Shown: positions 43,097-51,876 of the stretch, piece by piece
Position numbering within the stretch: position 1 is the first letter of the stretch
Layout of the letters: each line of letters opens with the position of its first letter
NCBI RefSeq assembly: GCF_013407185.1
Contig: NZ_CP026995.1
Span: 915,483 to 979,482, forward strand
Origin: Nitrosopumilus ureiphilus
GTDB taxonomy: Archaea > Thermoproteota > Nitrososphaeria > Nitrososphaerales > Nitrosopumilaceae
Length of the DNA: 64,000 nucleotides
Direction of reading: 5' to 3'
Translations under genes and position numbers: made by a program
Notes under the pieces: model-generated
The model's database searches: none
Told to the model about the DNA's origin: nothing
The model's input: the letters and a program-made list of their open reading frames with translations, nothing else

Positions 43097-44548
43097 TTAG
43101 AAATTTTCTAAATTTTTGATAATTGTACTTTTCATTGAAATGATTTTTCCTGGATTAAGTACGTTTTCTGGATCAAAATAATGCTTGATCTCTTTGAATA
43201 TTTTGTAGTTTTCTTTACCGTATTGTTTTTTGATAAATTCTGAGCGTGCCAATCCATCTCCGTGCTCAGCAGTTATGGTCCCTCCAAGTTTGATAATTTC
43301 ATCAAAATACTCAATAGCAATTTTTTTGACCATGGCAATTTCTCTTCTGTCTGAAATTAATCTAACGTGGACATTTCCATTCCCCGCATGTCCATAAACA
43401 ATGGTTTTTGTTTTAAATTTTTTATTTATATTCTTTAGAATTTTGAAAATTTCAGAAAGACTCTCTAAAGGAACTGCTGCATCTTCAATAACATGTGGGA
43501 TTCTCTTTTCTTTTTTTATTGATTTTAAACTATAGTATAATGATGAATCCCTATATCTCCACCATCTGTTAATCTCTGAATCACTCTTTAGCTTCTTGAC
43601 AATTTTACCTGTAACTGTAGTTTTTAGCTTTTTTTCACTCAAATTGATATTTTTATCATACTCTACAAAAAGAAGACACTGAGTTTTTGGAGAAAATTTA
43701 AAATTTATTTGGTTTAGAGTTGTTTTATCTACAAATTCTATTGCTGATGGTTTAGTTTTGTTTATTTTTATACAATTCATCGATGCATCTGTGATTGATT
43801 TGTATTCAACTATACACAAAATTTTTTTCTTTGGACTATCTTTTGTTTTCAATTTAATTGACAATACAATTCCTAATGTTCCTTCAGAACCAATGATTAA
43901 TTTATGAGAATCCCGAATTGATTTTATTTTATCAATTCTGTATCCTGATGAATTTTTTGTAACATTTGGAAATTTTTCTACATGGATATTCTTTGACAAT
44001 TCTAGAATTTTTTTTGAAACTTTTTTATTTTTTGGAAGTGATATTTTATTTCCATTTCCATCAATAAAAGTAATTTCTGTTACATTGTCAATTACACTCC
44101 CATACTTTAAACTCCTGCTCCCACTTGAATTATTTCCAATCATTCCTCCAACTGAGCAAAAAGCCCCAATTGATGGATTTGGTGGAAAAAATTTCTTATG
44201 CTCTTCTAATTTTTTATCTAGTTGTCCTTTGATAATTCCAGGACCTACTGTGACATTGTTTTTGGTAATTTTTAATGAATTAAAATTCTTCATATCAAGT
44301 ATTATTCCTGTGTTTAGTGCGCTTCCTACAAGTCCTGTTCCTGTTCTTCGTACAGTAATTGATGATTTGAATTTTTTTGCAATCTTTATTGCATTAATGA
44401 CGTCTTTTTCGTTTTTTGGAACTACTATCACCTTTGGAATAATTTGATATGAACTGGAATCAACTGAATAAAAATTCTTAAATTCTTTTTGGGAAAAAAC
44501 GTCTCCCATTATTGACGATTCTAATGATTTTATTATTGATTTTTTCAT
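43097..44548 (-). CDS. FAD-linked oxidase (GlcD/lactate-dehydrogenase-like)
   Basis: 483 residues. FAD_binding_4 pattern: VIVVPKNEKDVINAIKIAKK, TVRRTGTGLVGSALNTGIIL, GAFCSVGGMIGNNSSGSRSL and GSEGTLGIVLSIKLKT. The C-terminal substrate domain ends with VYGHAGNGNVHVRLISD and GTITAEHGDGLARSEFIKKQ, the metal/flavin site of glycolate- or D-lactate-type oxidases. Oxidises a 2-hydroxy acid; exact substrate and electron acceptor unknown. Confidence 0.93.
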   Translation of the reverse strand: MKKSIIKSLESSIMGDVFSQKEFKNFYSVDSSSYQIIPKVIVVPKNEKDVINAIKIAKKFKSSITVRRTGTGLVGSALNTGIILDMKNFNSLKITKNNVTVGPGIIKGQLDKKLEEHKKFFPPNPSIGAFCSVGGMIGNNSSGSRSLKYGSVIDNVTEITFIDGNGNKISLPKNKKVSKKILELSKNIHVEKFPNVTKNSSGYRIDKIKSIRDSHKLIIGSEGTLGIVLSIKLKTKDSPKKKILCIVEYKSITDASMNCIKINKTKPSAIEFVDKTTLNQINFKFSPKTQCLLFVEYDKNINLSEKKLKTTVTGKIVKKLKSDSEINRWWRYRDSSLYYSLKSIKKEKRIPHVIEDAAVPLESLSEIFKILKNINKKFKTKTIVYGHAGNGNVHVRLISDRREIAMVKKIAIEYFDEIIKLGGTITAEHGDGLARSEFIKKQYGKENYKIFKEIKHYFDPENVLNPGKIISMKSTIIKNLENF

Positions 44549-44557
44549 AGAATGAAT

Positions 44558-45847
44558 CTAAATTATGATTCTATAGTAATCCCATCTTTCTGGATCAAAC
44601 AGTGTGACAAACTCTGCCTGTTCTTTATCCACTCTTGCTCTAATGACATCACGTAATGCAAAACTTGTTAGAAATTTGTATTTCATAGAATGTGCTTGCA
44701 TGATGAACATATGTCGCATCTCACTTCCTCCTTTTAGTCCCCAGTATCCCATCTTTAATGCAAGAGGTTCTAAAAATATTGTATTTCCTAAACCGTAATT
44801 CTCATCTCTGATTTCTTCACGTAGTTGGTATTTTTCAAGTGGGCCTCCTTTTGAAAATCCTATGATTTCACCTTTTTTGTTATTTAGTCGAAGCGTGTTG
44901 ATAATTGTCTCAGGATCTTTGATTGATTTTTCAAAATTTTCTTTTTGAAATTGTAAGGGTTTGGGTAATTGCAAAAATATGTCATAAAGTGTCTCAATAA
45001 ATTTTGGGTCTTTTCTTGTAGACATTGCTTCTATTGTTGGAACTAATTTGACATTTTCATAAGAGCAATCTGCCTGAATCGTAATTTCTTGTTGTCTGAG
45101 TTTCATAAATGCAAGTACTGTATCGAAAAAATTCTTTCTCATCTCTTTGGGCAGTATCTTGAGAATTGCTCTTGCCATGTCTGTTTCTTTGTTTAATAAT
45201 TCTTCAAAATACGCAACTGCACTTCTAACTATTAATGAGGGTCTCCATGCAAGTGCATGGGCATTCATCTTTGCCATTTCCATTGCTTTTGAAAAGTCAC
45301 CTAATGCATAACCGCTTATTCTATCCACTACCGAGAGATACCACCCCATCTCCATGATGTGTTCTTGATATGGTAGATTGTTTCTTGTCAAATCTGAATT
45401 TTCAAAACATTGTTTAATTTGCTCTTCTGCATTTTTTTTGAGTTGTCCGCTCCAAGGATACGTTGTTCTTAAAATCAAAATCTTAATTATTTCTAAATCT
45501 ATTTTTGCAGTTTCAATTAATTGACTAAGTTTTTTGTCCATTGAAATAAATTTTAAAACACTTTCTTCATGAGGTTTGTCTACATTTTTTTGAGGATCAA
45601 AATCATGAAATAATGCTGCGACATAGAGATACTTTACATCTTTATCTGTGAATTTCACTTTGTCTTGTATTGATGCTAAAAGTGAAAAATATGTCACCTC
45701 TAATTCGTGGTTGATATTGTGGTATCCGTAATAATCAGTTCCTAGCCCTTGACTTTCAAAGAGGTCCATTGTATAATCTAGCATCTCGACATAGCAATCG
45801 TCCTCTATCCCTTTTTGCACCATTAGGTTGAGAATCTCATTTCTCAT
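44558..45847 (-). CDS. HD-domain protein with C-terminal extra domain
   Basis: ~429 residues from ATG 45847 (a TTG at 45880 is possible). The HD pattern H-N-I-N-HELEVTYF, AALFHDFDPQKN and later SVVDRIS indicates a phosphohydrolase/phosphodiesterase fold. The C-terminal ~140 residues (KGEIIGFSKGGPLEKYQLRE, EMRHMFIMQAHSMKYKF) form a different domain, possibly acyltransferase-like. Not clearly a c-di-GMP or nucleotide enzyme from the visible motifs. Operon-like with the FAD oxidase (9-base gap). Confidence 0.78.
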   Translation of the reverse strand: MRNEILNLMVQKGIEDDCYVEMLDYTMDLFESQGLGTDYYGYHNINHELEVTYFSLLASIQDKVKFTDKDVKYLYVAALFHDFDPQKNVDKPHEESVLKFISMDKKLSQLIETAKIDLEIIKILILRTTYPWSGQLKKNAEEQIKQCFENSDLTRNNLPYQEHIMEMGWYLSVVDRISGYALGDFSKAMEMAKMNAHALAWRPSLIVRSAVAYFEELLNKETDMARAILKILPKEMRKNFFDTVLAFMKLRQQEITIQADCSYENVKLVPTIEAMSTRKDPKFIETLYDIFLQLPKPLQFQKENFEKSIKDPETIINTLRLNNKKGEIIGFSKGGPLEKYQLREEIRDENYGLGNTIFLEPLALKMGYWGLKGGSEMRHMFIMQAHSMKYKFLTSFALRDVIRARVDKEQAEFVTLFDPERWDYYRIII

Positions 45848-45999
45848 AGAATGTGTATTTGCAAATTGCTGCAATAACAAAAGAATGTGACTCCTGTTTT
45901 TAAAGATGATCTAACTGTCCGAATGAATATGTAGTTTTTTATAAAATTTTGAAAGGTTTGACGCCATTTTGAACCTTTTTTGATTCTACGTTCTATCCA

Positions 46000-46092
46000 T
46001 TAGAATTGTCTGTATAGATCATTTGCATACATAACTATTAGCAGCCCTATAGACAATCCTGTGAAGACAGTCCATCGTTCTATTTTACTCAT
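46000..46092 (-). CDS. 30-residue membrane peptide
   Basis: MSKIERWTVFTGLSIGLLIV and MYANDLYRQF. One transmembrane helix with a basic/aromatic end, ATG 46092. Looks like small archaeal membrane subunit peptides; role unknown. Lies just before the putative mobile-element boundary. Confidence 0.55.
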   Translation of the reverse strand: MSKIERWTVFTGLSIGLLIVMYANDLYRQF

Positions 46093-46134
46093 AATTATTT
46101 TTTAATTTTGATGGGAATTGTAATACGTTTTCAC

Positions 46135-46156
46135 GAAACACTCAATAGAATTTTGA
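46135..46156. repeat. Candidate left attachment repeat of the mobile element
   Basis: AACACTCAATAGAATT (16 identical bases; 22 with 2 mismatches) recurs at 54148-54169 in the same orientation. The copy is 74 bases before the integrase start. If these are att sites, the element spans ~8.0 kb. Confidence 0.4.
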
Positions 46157-46229
46157 CCCTTATTGGTAAACATTCAACTTTCATTGAATAGCTGTATGCT
46201 GTTTAAAATGAATAATTTGTATAATATGC

Positions 46230-47339
46230 ATGGGAAATTTACCTAAATTGTCAGATTTGCAAGAAAAATCTGATTATGAGAAAGAACGCAATATTCCAAA
46301 TTATCTAACAAAGATTCAACATAAAGCAAAAGGAACTATCAAAAATATCTCAAGTTATTTGACTAGATTTGACAATTACCTTGTTGAAACTTACCACAAG
46401 CCAAATGAAACCGTTTTTAGTGAAATTCTAGCATATTCTGAGGATAAACGGTATAGAGTCATTTTCGATATTTTACAAGATTATGCGAATTATCTCGGCA
46501 CTAAAGAAAATCATGTAGGCACCAATAAGATCAGTGCAGGATATGTTAGACATTCAATATCTACTATCCGAAATTATCTTAGATTTTTTGGATTCAAGAT
46601 AACAAAAGAAGACCTTACTGATAATGTTACATTGCCTAGAATCATTGAAGAAGAAAGAGTTCCATTAGTTAGAGAAAAGTTACAATCACTCACAAACGAA
46701 GTAACAGGAAATAGAAGAATTATGTATTTTGTAATGACTTCTAGCGGTCTTAGAATTAATGAAGTGATAAGGTTAAGAAAACGTGATTTCATTTTAGATG
46801 AATATGATAGAGTTATGGTTAAAGTTTCAGCTCAAATTTCAAAGACTAGAAAACCTCGAATTACTTTCATAAGTCGAGAATCAGAACGATTGTTAAGACC
46901 TATTCTTGATAAGATTAATGATAATGATTGTCCATTTAATCAAAAAAATAGACAATGGGAAAACCATAGACACCAAGAAGAATTGGTCTTTGAACGAATA
47001 CGAAAAAAGTTAGGATATAATGATAGGTATGAATCGGGAGTTCATCATATCTCATTAACCGATTCCTTCAGGTCTTGGTTTGTTACAAAGTGTAATAGGA
47101 TTGATTTTGGTTTTGGTCATGCACTTGCAGGACATGAAACTTACATGAAAAGATATGATAGAATGTCAACTAAAGAAAAAGTTGATTTCTACATTAAAGC
47201 AGAAAAAACACTACAAGTTAATTCCTATTTGGATGATGAGAAGAATGAGAAAATACAGGAAGTTTACTTGAATCGTATTAGTGATTTAGAAAATGAGATG
47301 AATAGTATTAGAGAATTGTTGAAAAGAAAGACAGTTTAG
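46230..47339 (+). CDS. Tyrosine recombinase (integrase)
   Basis: 369 residues. N-terminal core-binding helices (ISSYLTRFDNYLVETYHKPN). Catalytic domain: Arg175 in SSGLRINEVIRLRKRDF, a Lys-containing beta-hairpin (KVSAQISKTRKPRITF), HHISLTDSFRSWFVTK giving the second Arg, HALAGHETYMKRY with His and Tyr (~305/309). A coiled-coil C terminus. It integrates or excises a mobile element; att core unknown. Confidence 0.92.
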   Translation: MGNLPKLSDLQEKSDYEKERNIPNYLTKIQHKAKGTIKNISSYLTRFDNYLVETYHKPNETVFSEILAYSEDKRYRVIFDILQDYANYLGTKENHVGTNKISAGYVRHSISTIRNYLRFFGFKITKEDLTDNVTLPRIIEEERVPLVREKLQSLTNEVTGNRRIMYFVMTSSGLRINEVIRLRKRDFILDEYDRVMVKVSAQISKTRKPRITFISRESERLLRPILDKINDNDCPFNQKNRQWENHRHQEELVFERIRKKLGYNDRYESGVHHISLTDSFRSWFVTKCNRIDFGFGHALAGHETYMKRYDRMSTKEKVDFYIKAEKTLQVNSYLDDEKNEKIQEVYLNRISDLENEMNSIRELLKRKTV

Positions 47340-47944
47340 GTATTTCTCATAGATTCGATATAGAAAGGAAAGATGTGTTCTTTCATCTTTTCATTGACTT
47401 TGCTTTCTTTGATTATATTCAGATGATTTTTGTCTAGTTTACCGATGGTACATTTTTTCACTTTGTTCTCTATTTTGTGGCTATATGTTAGAACATAATC
47501 GTCAGGTCGGTTTGTCTCTAGCCTATCTGCTCTTTCTGGATCCTGATTTTTCTTTAATTTACTAAGTATTCCCGTTCTAGATGATCTTACATGATAATCA
47601 AAGGCGTTTGGTCTTCTGTCAAACTTTGGTCTTCCTACTAATTCACAGTTAGGACATCTATCAACTACTCGTATTATTACAGGTTCAAAACGAATTACTT
47701 CATACCCGTTTTTCTTTAGGTCTTCTGTAACTTCTTCTTTGGTGTGTTGAAAGTTATTACAAATTCCAATACTTGATTCAGCATAGATGGGTTTTTTGTT
47801 CTTATCTACGTTGATATTTTCTTTGATGATAACTTGATTGTAATTTGGAACTTTTACCTTGCTACCATAGTGTTCTTGATTCTTATTTCCTGAATTATCA
47901 GTACTGACGGATAAATACGATTCATTTACATATTTCCTTGCCAT
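47336..47944 (-). CDS. Mobile-element hypothetical protein
   Basis: 202 residues, basic, with CPNCELVGRPKFDRRPNAFD giving one zinc knuckle, ending YIESMRNT. Tail-to-tail with the integrase (4-base overlap). May be a DNA-binding protein of the element; no known family. Confidence 0.7.
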   Translation of the reverse strand: MARKYVNESYLSVSTDNSGNKNQEHYGSKVKVPNYNQVIIKENINVDKNKKPIYAESSIGICNNFQHTKEEVTEDLKKNGYEVIRFEPVIIRVVDRCPNCELVGRPKFDRRPNAFDYHVRSSRTGILSKLKKNQDPERADRLETNRPDDYVLTYSHKIENKVKKCTIGKLDKNHLNIIKESKVNEKMKEHIFPFYIESMRNT

Positions 47945-47995
47945 AAAATAGAATAGCTGTAGTCTGTTATAAAATATCTAAAACCTATACTTGTT

Positions 47996-48130
47996 ATGCA
48001 CACAACCCAACGTTTAGACCAATCTACACTCAAACGAGTTAGAAAACATGGAAAAATGGGCGAATCATTTGATGTAGCCCTTACCAGATTGTTAGACATA
48101 GTTGAACAAGGAGAGAAAGACTCTGTCTAA
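47996..48130 (+). CDS. Small ribbon-helix-helix/antitoxin-like protein
   Basis: 44 residues: MHTTQRLDQSTLKRVRKHGK, then MGESFDVALTRLLDIVEQ. The pattern K-R-x-x-K-H-G-K-x-G-E-S-F/D...L-x-R-L-L-D is a familiar RHH-type DNA-binding motif of archaeal plasmids and antitoxins. Likely a repressor or copy-number regulator of the element. Confidence 0.65.
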   Translation: MHTTQRLDQSTLKRVRKHGKMGESFDVALTRLLDIVEQGEKDSV

Positions 48131-48242
48131 CACTTGTTATTTTTGTAAACGAGAATTTGATCAACATAGTCATCAGGATATTGATAATTGTATTTCTAAA
48201 TTCAAAAGTAGAATTATTTGGAAAGGGTTAGAAGAAAGTTGA
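48102..48242 (+). CDS. Small zinc-finger protein overlapping the RHH gene
   Basis: 46 residues from TTG 48102 in a +1 frame relative to the RHH gene, 29 bases before its stop: CYFCKREFDQHSHQDIDNCI and SKFKSRIIWKGLEES. C-x2-C...H...C arrangement suggests a zinc finger. An upstream GGAG at 48110 lies inside the frame, so the true start is uncertain. Confidence 0.5.
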   Translation: MNKERKTLSNTCYFCKREFDQHSHQDIDNCISKFKSRIIWKGLEES

Positions 48243-48345
48243 GAGGAATCGTTTTGATTCCTCAATCAACTGCTCACTATCTTAAGCACTTTCTAATTAG
48301 TAAACATGTCTTTTGTAAATTTTGTAAATCGTATAGAGATAAACT

Positions 48346-49476
48346 TTGAAACTGTATCCTGCTCTTACGCAAAGTAATTTTGAGAATCCAAGTAATTTCA
48401 AAAATTATACAAAATCGGCAAAGGCTAGACATGTAATCGTAGATGAACAAAATAACATTCGTCAAGGAAGTACCTATTGGGGTGAAGCCTTTTTTGATGG
48501 GTTTGTGCTTCCTGCACAAGGTAAATCTAAACCATATTGTAAGAAGTGGATTTCATGGGGTTGTGATAATGTAAAACAGCACCCAAAAAGAAAACACTAT
48601 GCTGAACATGAGCAAAAAACTTGTAAAACTTCACATTGTCCAAAATGCTTTGAATCATGGATCAATAGACAGGCAAATAGAAGCACTAGAAGATTCTCAA
48701 AATTTTTAGAAAATAAAAAATATAATTTCAGGCATATTGTTTTGAGTCCACCACAAGAAAGAGCAAAGATCATGAATTATGAGGGATTGAAAAATTGGTT
48801 AAATTCTGTTTTAAAAATTGCAAATATCAAAACCTGTGCTGTGGTATTTCATCCATTTAGATTTCAAGATAGAGAAAAAATCCAACCTTATGTTAGTCCA
48901 CATTTCCATCTTTTAGTGTATGGAAAAGTAACAAACACTATGGAATTTTATAATAAAACAAAATGGCTAATCAAAAACAAAGGTGGTATGAAAACGGATG
49001 TGGATATTTTTAATTGTGTCAGATATTTACTATCTCATGCAGGGGTGAGAAAGAAAACTCATGTTATACGATATTTGGGGGATATCTCTTATAGAAAACT
49101 AAAAGTTCAGAAAGAGCCACAAAATCATCATTGTCCATACTGTTCTTTACCATTGACGATATTTTATATCAAAAGTAGTAAAAAATCGCTAAAACCTCCG
49201 ATAGATTATGTCGGGTTATGGGAAAAATCTAATTTTATTCCATTTTACCCAAATGAGGATTCTCGAAAAGAAGAGGGAGTTCCATTTTATGAATTAAAAA
49301 AAGATGCAAAAGATGAACGTGATTACATAGAAGAAAAGATCTACTCGTTTGAAGAATTACTCTCAGTAAAAACTAATTTGCCTAAAATAATTCATAGAAA
49401 ATACGAACTAAATCAATCAAAGTTTGTTTCATCTTTTGATTGCAAAAAATTAGAAGATTTCATACAAACACCATAA
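48346..49476 (+). CDS. HUH-type replication-initiation-like protein
   Basis: 376 residues from TTG. Motif 1 NFRHIVLSPP; HUH motif H186-F-H188 (SPHFHLLVYG); motif 3 region NCVRYLLSHAG with a candidate catalytic Tyr; a CxxC zinc pair (CPKC) and a C-terminal CPYC pair. The arrangement matches rolling-circle Rep proteins of archaeal plasmids. It would nick the origin of the integrated element. No origin hairpin has been confirmed. Confidence 0.85.
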   Translation: MKLYPALTQSNFENPSNFKNYTKSAKARHVIVDEQNNIRQGSTYWGEAFFDGFVLPAQGKSKPYCKKWISWGCDNVKQHPKRKHYAEHEQKTCKTSHCPKCFESWINRQANRSTRRFSKFLENKKYNFRHIVLSPPQERAKIMNYEGLKNWLNSVLKIANIKTCAVVFHPFRFQDREKIQPYVSPHFHLLVYGKVTNTMEFYNKTKWLIKNKGGMKTDVDIFNCVRYLLSHAGVRKKTHVIRYLGDISYRKLKVQKEPQNHHCPYCSLPLTIFYIKSSKKSLKPPIDYVGLWEKSNFIPFYPNEDSRKEEGVPFYELKKDAKDERDYIEEKIYSFEELLSVKTNLPKIIHRKYELNQSKFVSSFDCKKLEDFIQTP

Positions 49477-49531
49477 AACTAACACATCACACATTTTCTG
49501 ACACATTTCATCCCTATCTTAAAGCGGGGGT

Positions 49532-49550
49532 TTGGGGGTAAGACCCCCAA
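49532..49550. terminator. Bidirectional hairpin between convergent genes
   Basis: TTGGGGGT-AAG-ACCCCCAA: an 8-bp perfect stem with a 3-base loop, between the Rep gene stop and the convergent 49556 gene. GC-rich in an AT-rich context. Confidence 0.7.
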
Positions 49551-49555
49551 TGTAG

Positions 49556-49831
49556 TTATTCATTACAGTTAGGACATTCACATTCATCTGTGTCTTTTTT
49601 CAAAAATGCATAAAATGAATACCCACATTCTACACAAACCATTTGTTTTTTCTTTGATACTCTGCGTTTTAGAGTCAAAGCTTTGAGTGTCGACACCCAT
49701 TCTGTACCAAATTTCTCTTCATCCAAGTCGTAAAAGTAATGTTTCCAACTTTTCTTTGTTTTTTTCCTGTGTACACGATTCATTCCAGAATTCTTGTATG
49801 CTTTACACACAGACAATGTTATTTTTGTCAC
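49556..49831 (-). CDS. Zinc-ribbon protein
   Basis: 91 residues, basic: NRVHRKKTKKSWKHYFYD, then CVECGYSFYAFLKKDTDECE and CPNCNE. Two CxxC pairs form a C-terminal zinc ribbon. Probably a DNA-binding protein of the mobile element. Confidence 0.78.
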   Translation of the reverse strand: MTKITLSVCKAYKNSGMNRVHRKKTKKSWKHYFYDLDEEKFGTEWVSTLKALTLKRRVSKKKQMVCVECGYSFYAFLKKDTDECECPNCNE

Positions 49832-50113
49832 TGTAAATCACGTCTAATCACGTCTGTTTTTGACATATCTAAAATACATGATTTTTCCTAATATTGTGTT
49901 GGTTTTATTTACTTTGTATACTAAAAATTCTTAATTCATAGTTTAGGCTAGTAAACACTTGAATTTTTGATGAGTTTTACTAAATTTTTTAATATTGCAT
50001 CAGAGAAATAAAGCGTTACAATAAGGTTCTCTCAAATTCATGGCTCAGGGGAAAATAATTGACCCTGTCAAGGATCGGCTAATTTATTAAAAAAACACAA
50101 AACCAAAAATCAT

Positions 50114-51115
50114 ATGATAGACAAACGATTGATTATTCCACTAGGAATCATCATAGCCATTATCACATTTGCACTTTGGCAAACATTTCCAGAATACATA
50201 GACATCAAGTTAGTAATGACATGGTGGATAGTTGAAGTGCCTATTGCAGTGTTACTACATTACTTCTTGAAGGAACGAGAAAAAACAAACAAACCCCATT
50301 TAATTATCAAAGAATCTCTTGCAGATAAACAAAAAGACAGAGACAAATACCATAATCATGTTCAAAAAGATATTTTTGAAAATATTGGAAATAATGAATC
50401 TACCTATTATGAGGCTATAAGAAATACCACTAAGATGAAATCTCTCATTCTACAACATTTCTTTACTCATGAACGTAATAGAAACACAGCCATATACACT
50501 AGATACAAAGAAGCAAAAACTGTTGAAAATAGATTCAATAACATACATCATGAAATCAATACTGTTATTTCTACACTCATAATGGAAACAACATCAATCA
50601 CAAGCAAGACAGGTAAAATGATAATATTAGATTTTAAAAATATTTTAACAGTTTTAGGTTTTCCTGAACAAAAAAACATAATGTTAGACAAAACATTCTC
50701 TATTGATACTGTGAAATTGATAGATAAATCAAAACTATCTGAAAGATTTTTTCATTTGGAAGAAAAATCCAAAGATTGTTTTTATGTAAAATATAATGAT
50801 CTTAAATTATCTGAAACAGAATCCAAGAAAATTACTAAAAAATGTTTAGAAATAATATTAGCGAAAGGATTAGAGATTATAAAAATAATACAAGAACTCA
50901 ACATTTTAAAACAAAAAAATGAACAACTTACAAAAAAAGTAATTGATACAATTTTTCAAGAAATGAAAGAATTGAATGAAAGTGGTAATCCTGATTTAGG
51001 AGTATGTTATTCTTGTATTGAATATTTCCCATTTCCGACTAAGAACAAACATAGAAAAAATCTCAACATATTCAATGATGTGTTATTGTGGGGTGCTGAA
51101 GACCATTGGGAGTGA
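50114..51115 (+). CDS. Membrane-anchored mobile-element protein
   Basis: 333 residues. Two N-terminal transmembrane helices (LIIPLGIIIAIITFALWQTF; LVMTWWIVEVPIAVLLHYFL), then a ~260-residue cytoplasmic, mostly helical domain with a Cys pair CYSC near the C terminus. A large soluble domain on a membrane anchor recalls phage or plasmid membrane effectors, but no catalytic motif is evident. Confidence 0.75.
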   Translation: MIDKRLIIPLGIIIAIITFALWQTFPEYIDIKLVMTWWIVEVPIAVLLHYFLKEREKTNKPHLIIKESLADKQKDRDKYHNHVQKDIFENIGNNESTYYEAIRNTTKMKSLILQHFFTHERNRNTAIYTRYKEAKTVENRFNNIHHEINTVISTLIMETTSITSKTGKMIILDFKNILTVLGFPEQKNIMLDKTFSIDTVKLIDKSKLSERFFHLEEKSKDCFYVKYNDLKLSETESKKITKKCLEIILAKGLEIIKIIQELNILKQKNEQLTKKVIDTIFQEMKELNESGNPDLGVCYSCIEYFPFPTKNKHRKNLNIFNDVLLWGAEDHWE

Positions 51116-51116
51116 A

Positions 51117-51225
51117 TTATTCCTTTCTAAGATATTCACTCATCATAACACGAATAGTCTCAGGTGCTGTCTCTAACATTCTCTCTTTTCGTTACTTCTC
51201 TAATGCTTTTTCCATCTCTCCAATG
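51117..51225 (-). pseudogene. Degenerate small gene with an internal stop
   Basis: ATG 51225 gives MEKALEK then TAA; the same frame continues RKERMLETAPETIRVMMSEY LRKE to a final TAA at 51117. Replacing TAA by CAA would give a complete helix. A CHHIGE piece upstream is in the same frame. Decayed element gene. Confidence 0.4.
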
Positions 51226-51340
51226 TGGTGACAAGGGGCTTACCATCATCAAAACGCAAGATATGAACCGATACTTGACAGGGAGAAGAATTCACTCATG
51301 ATCTGTAAAGTTGACAGAATCTACAATAAATAGATGATTC

Positions 51341-51643
51341 TTAAAGATCAACACTTTTTATCTTATTCAATGCGGATTGTCCCTTTTTACTCACATTGTA
51401 TTTTGTTCTCATTGGTCTGACATCTGTTATTTCATGTCTTTCTAATAATCCAAATGAGACCATCCAGTTTAGCATTGTAGTTATTGATGCTCTACTATCC
51501 ACAATTTTGTTATTTTGAGCATATTTGAGTATCTCGTTGTAATACATGCTCTCATGCTTCATCAAATATTCAAAAATGTCATAGAATCCTTTTTTGGACA
51601 TGTTATGCATAAATTCAACTAGTTTTTTCTTCTCAACCAACAA
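51341..51643 (-). CDS. Winged-helix regulator of the element
   Basis: 100 residues. wHTH: FMHNMSKKGFYDIFEYLMKH, MYYNEILKYAQNNKIVDSRA, SITTMLNWMVSFGLLERHEI and a TKYNVSKKGQSAL wing. Probably a repressor of element genes; a perfect palindrome (51694-51707) sits 51 bases before its start. Confidence 0.85.
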   Translation of the reverse strand: MLVEKKKLVEFMHNMSKKGFYDIFEYLMKHESMYYNEILKYAQNNKIVDSRASITTMLNWMVSFGLLERHEITDVRPMRTKYNVSKKGQSALNKIKSVDL

Positions 51644-51683
51644 AAATACATACTAAGGACAGCGGAAAAGTTGTAAGCATATC

Positions 51684-51724
51684 AATACTAGTCTGATACT
51701 AGTATCAATAGTCTGATATACTAG
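51684..51724. promoter_or_regulatory. Palindromic operator upstream of the wHTH gene
   Basis: TGATACTAGTATCA (51694-51707) is a perfect 14-base palindrome, flanked by partial repeats of AGTCTGATA and ACTAG. Typical of autoregulated wHTH repressors, and likely bound by the 51341 product. Confidence 0.65.
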
Positions 51725-51876
51725 ATATTTTGATTATTAGAATATGATGCAAGGAAAGATGATTCTGGAGTTAGAGTAAGTTTTGCTTGAAGAAAAAACA
51801 GAGGTAAAAACATTCAGTGTAAATACTAACGAATTTGTCTCAATGAACAAAAAATTTAACAGAGGATAATAAAAGT

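Noticed and set aside
50040..50090. A 16-codon frame MAQGKIIDPVKDRLIY
   Set aside because: Too short and without support; listed only because the start is well placed before the 50114 gene.
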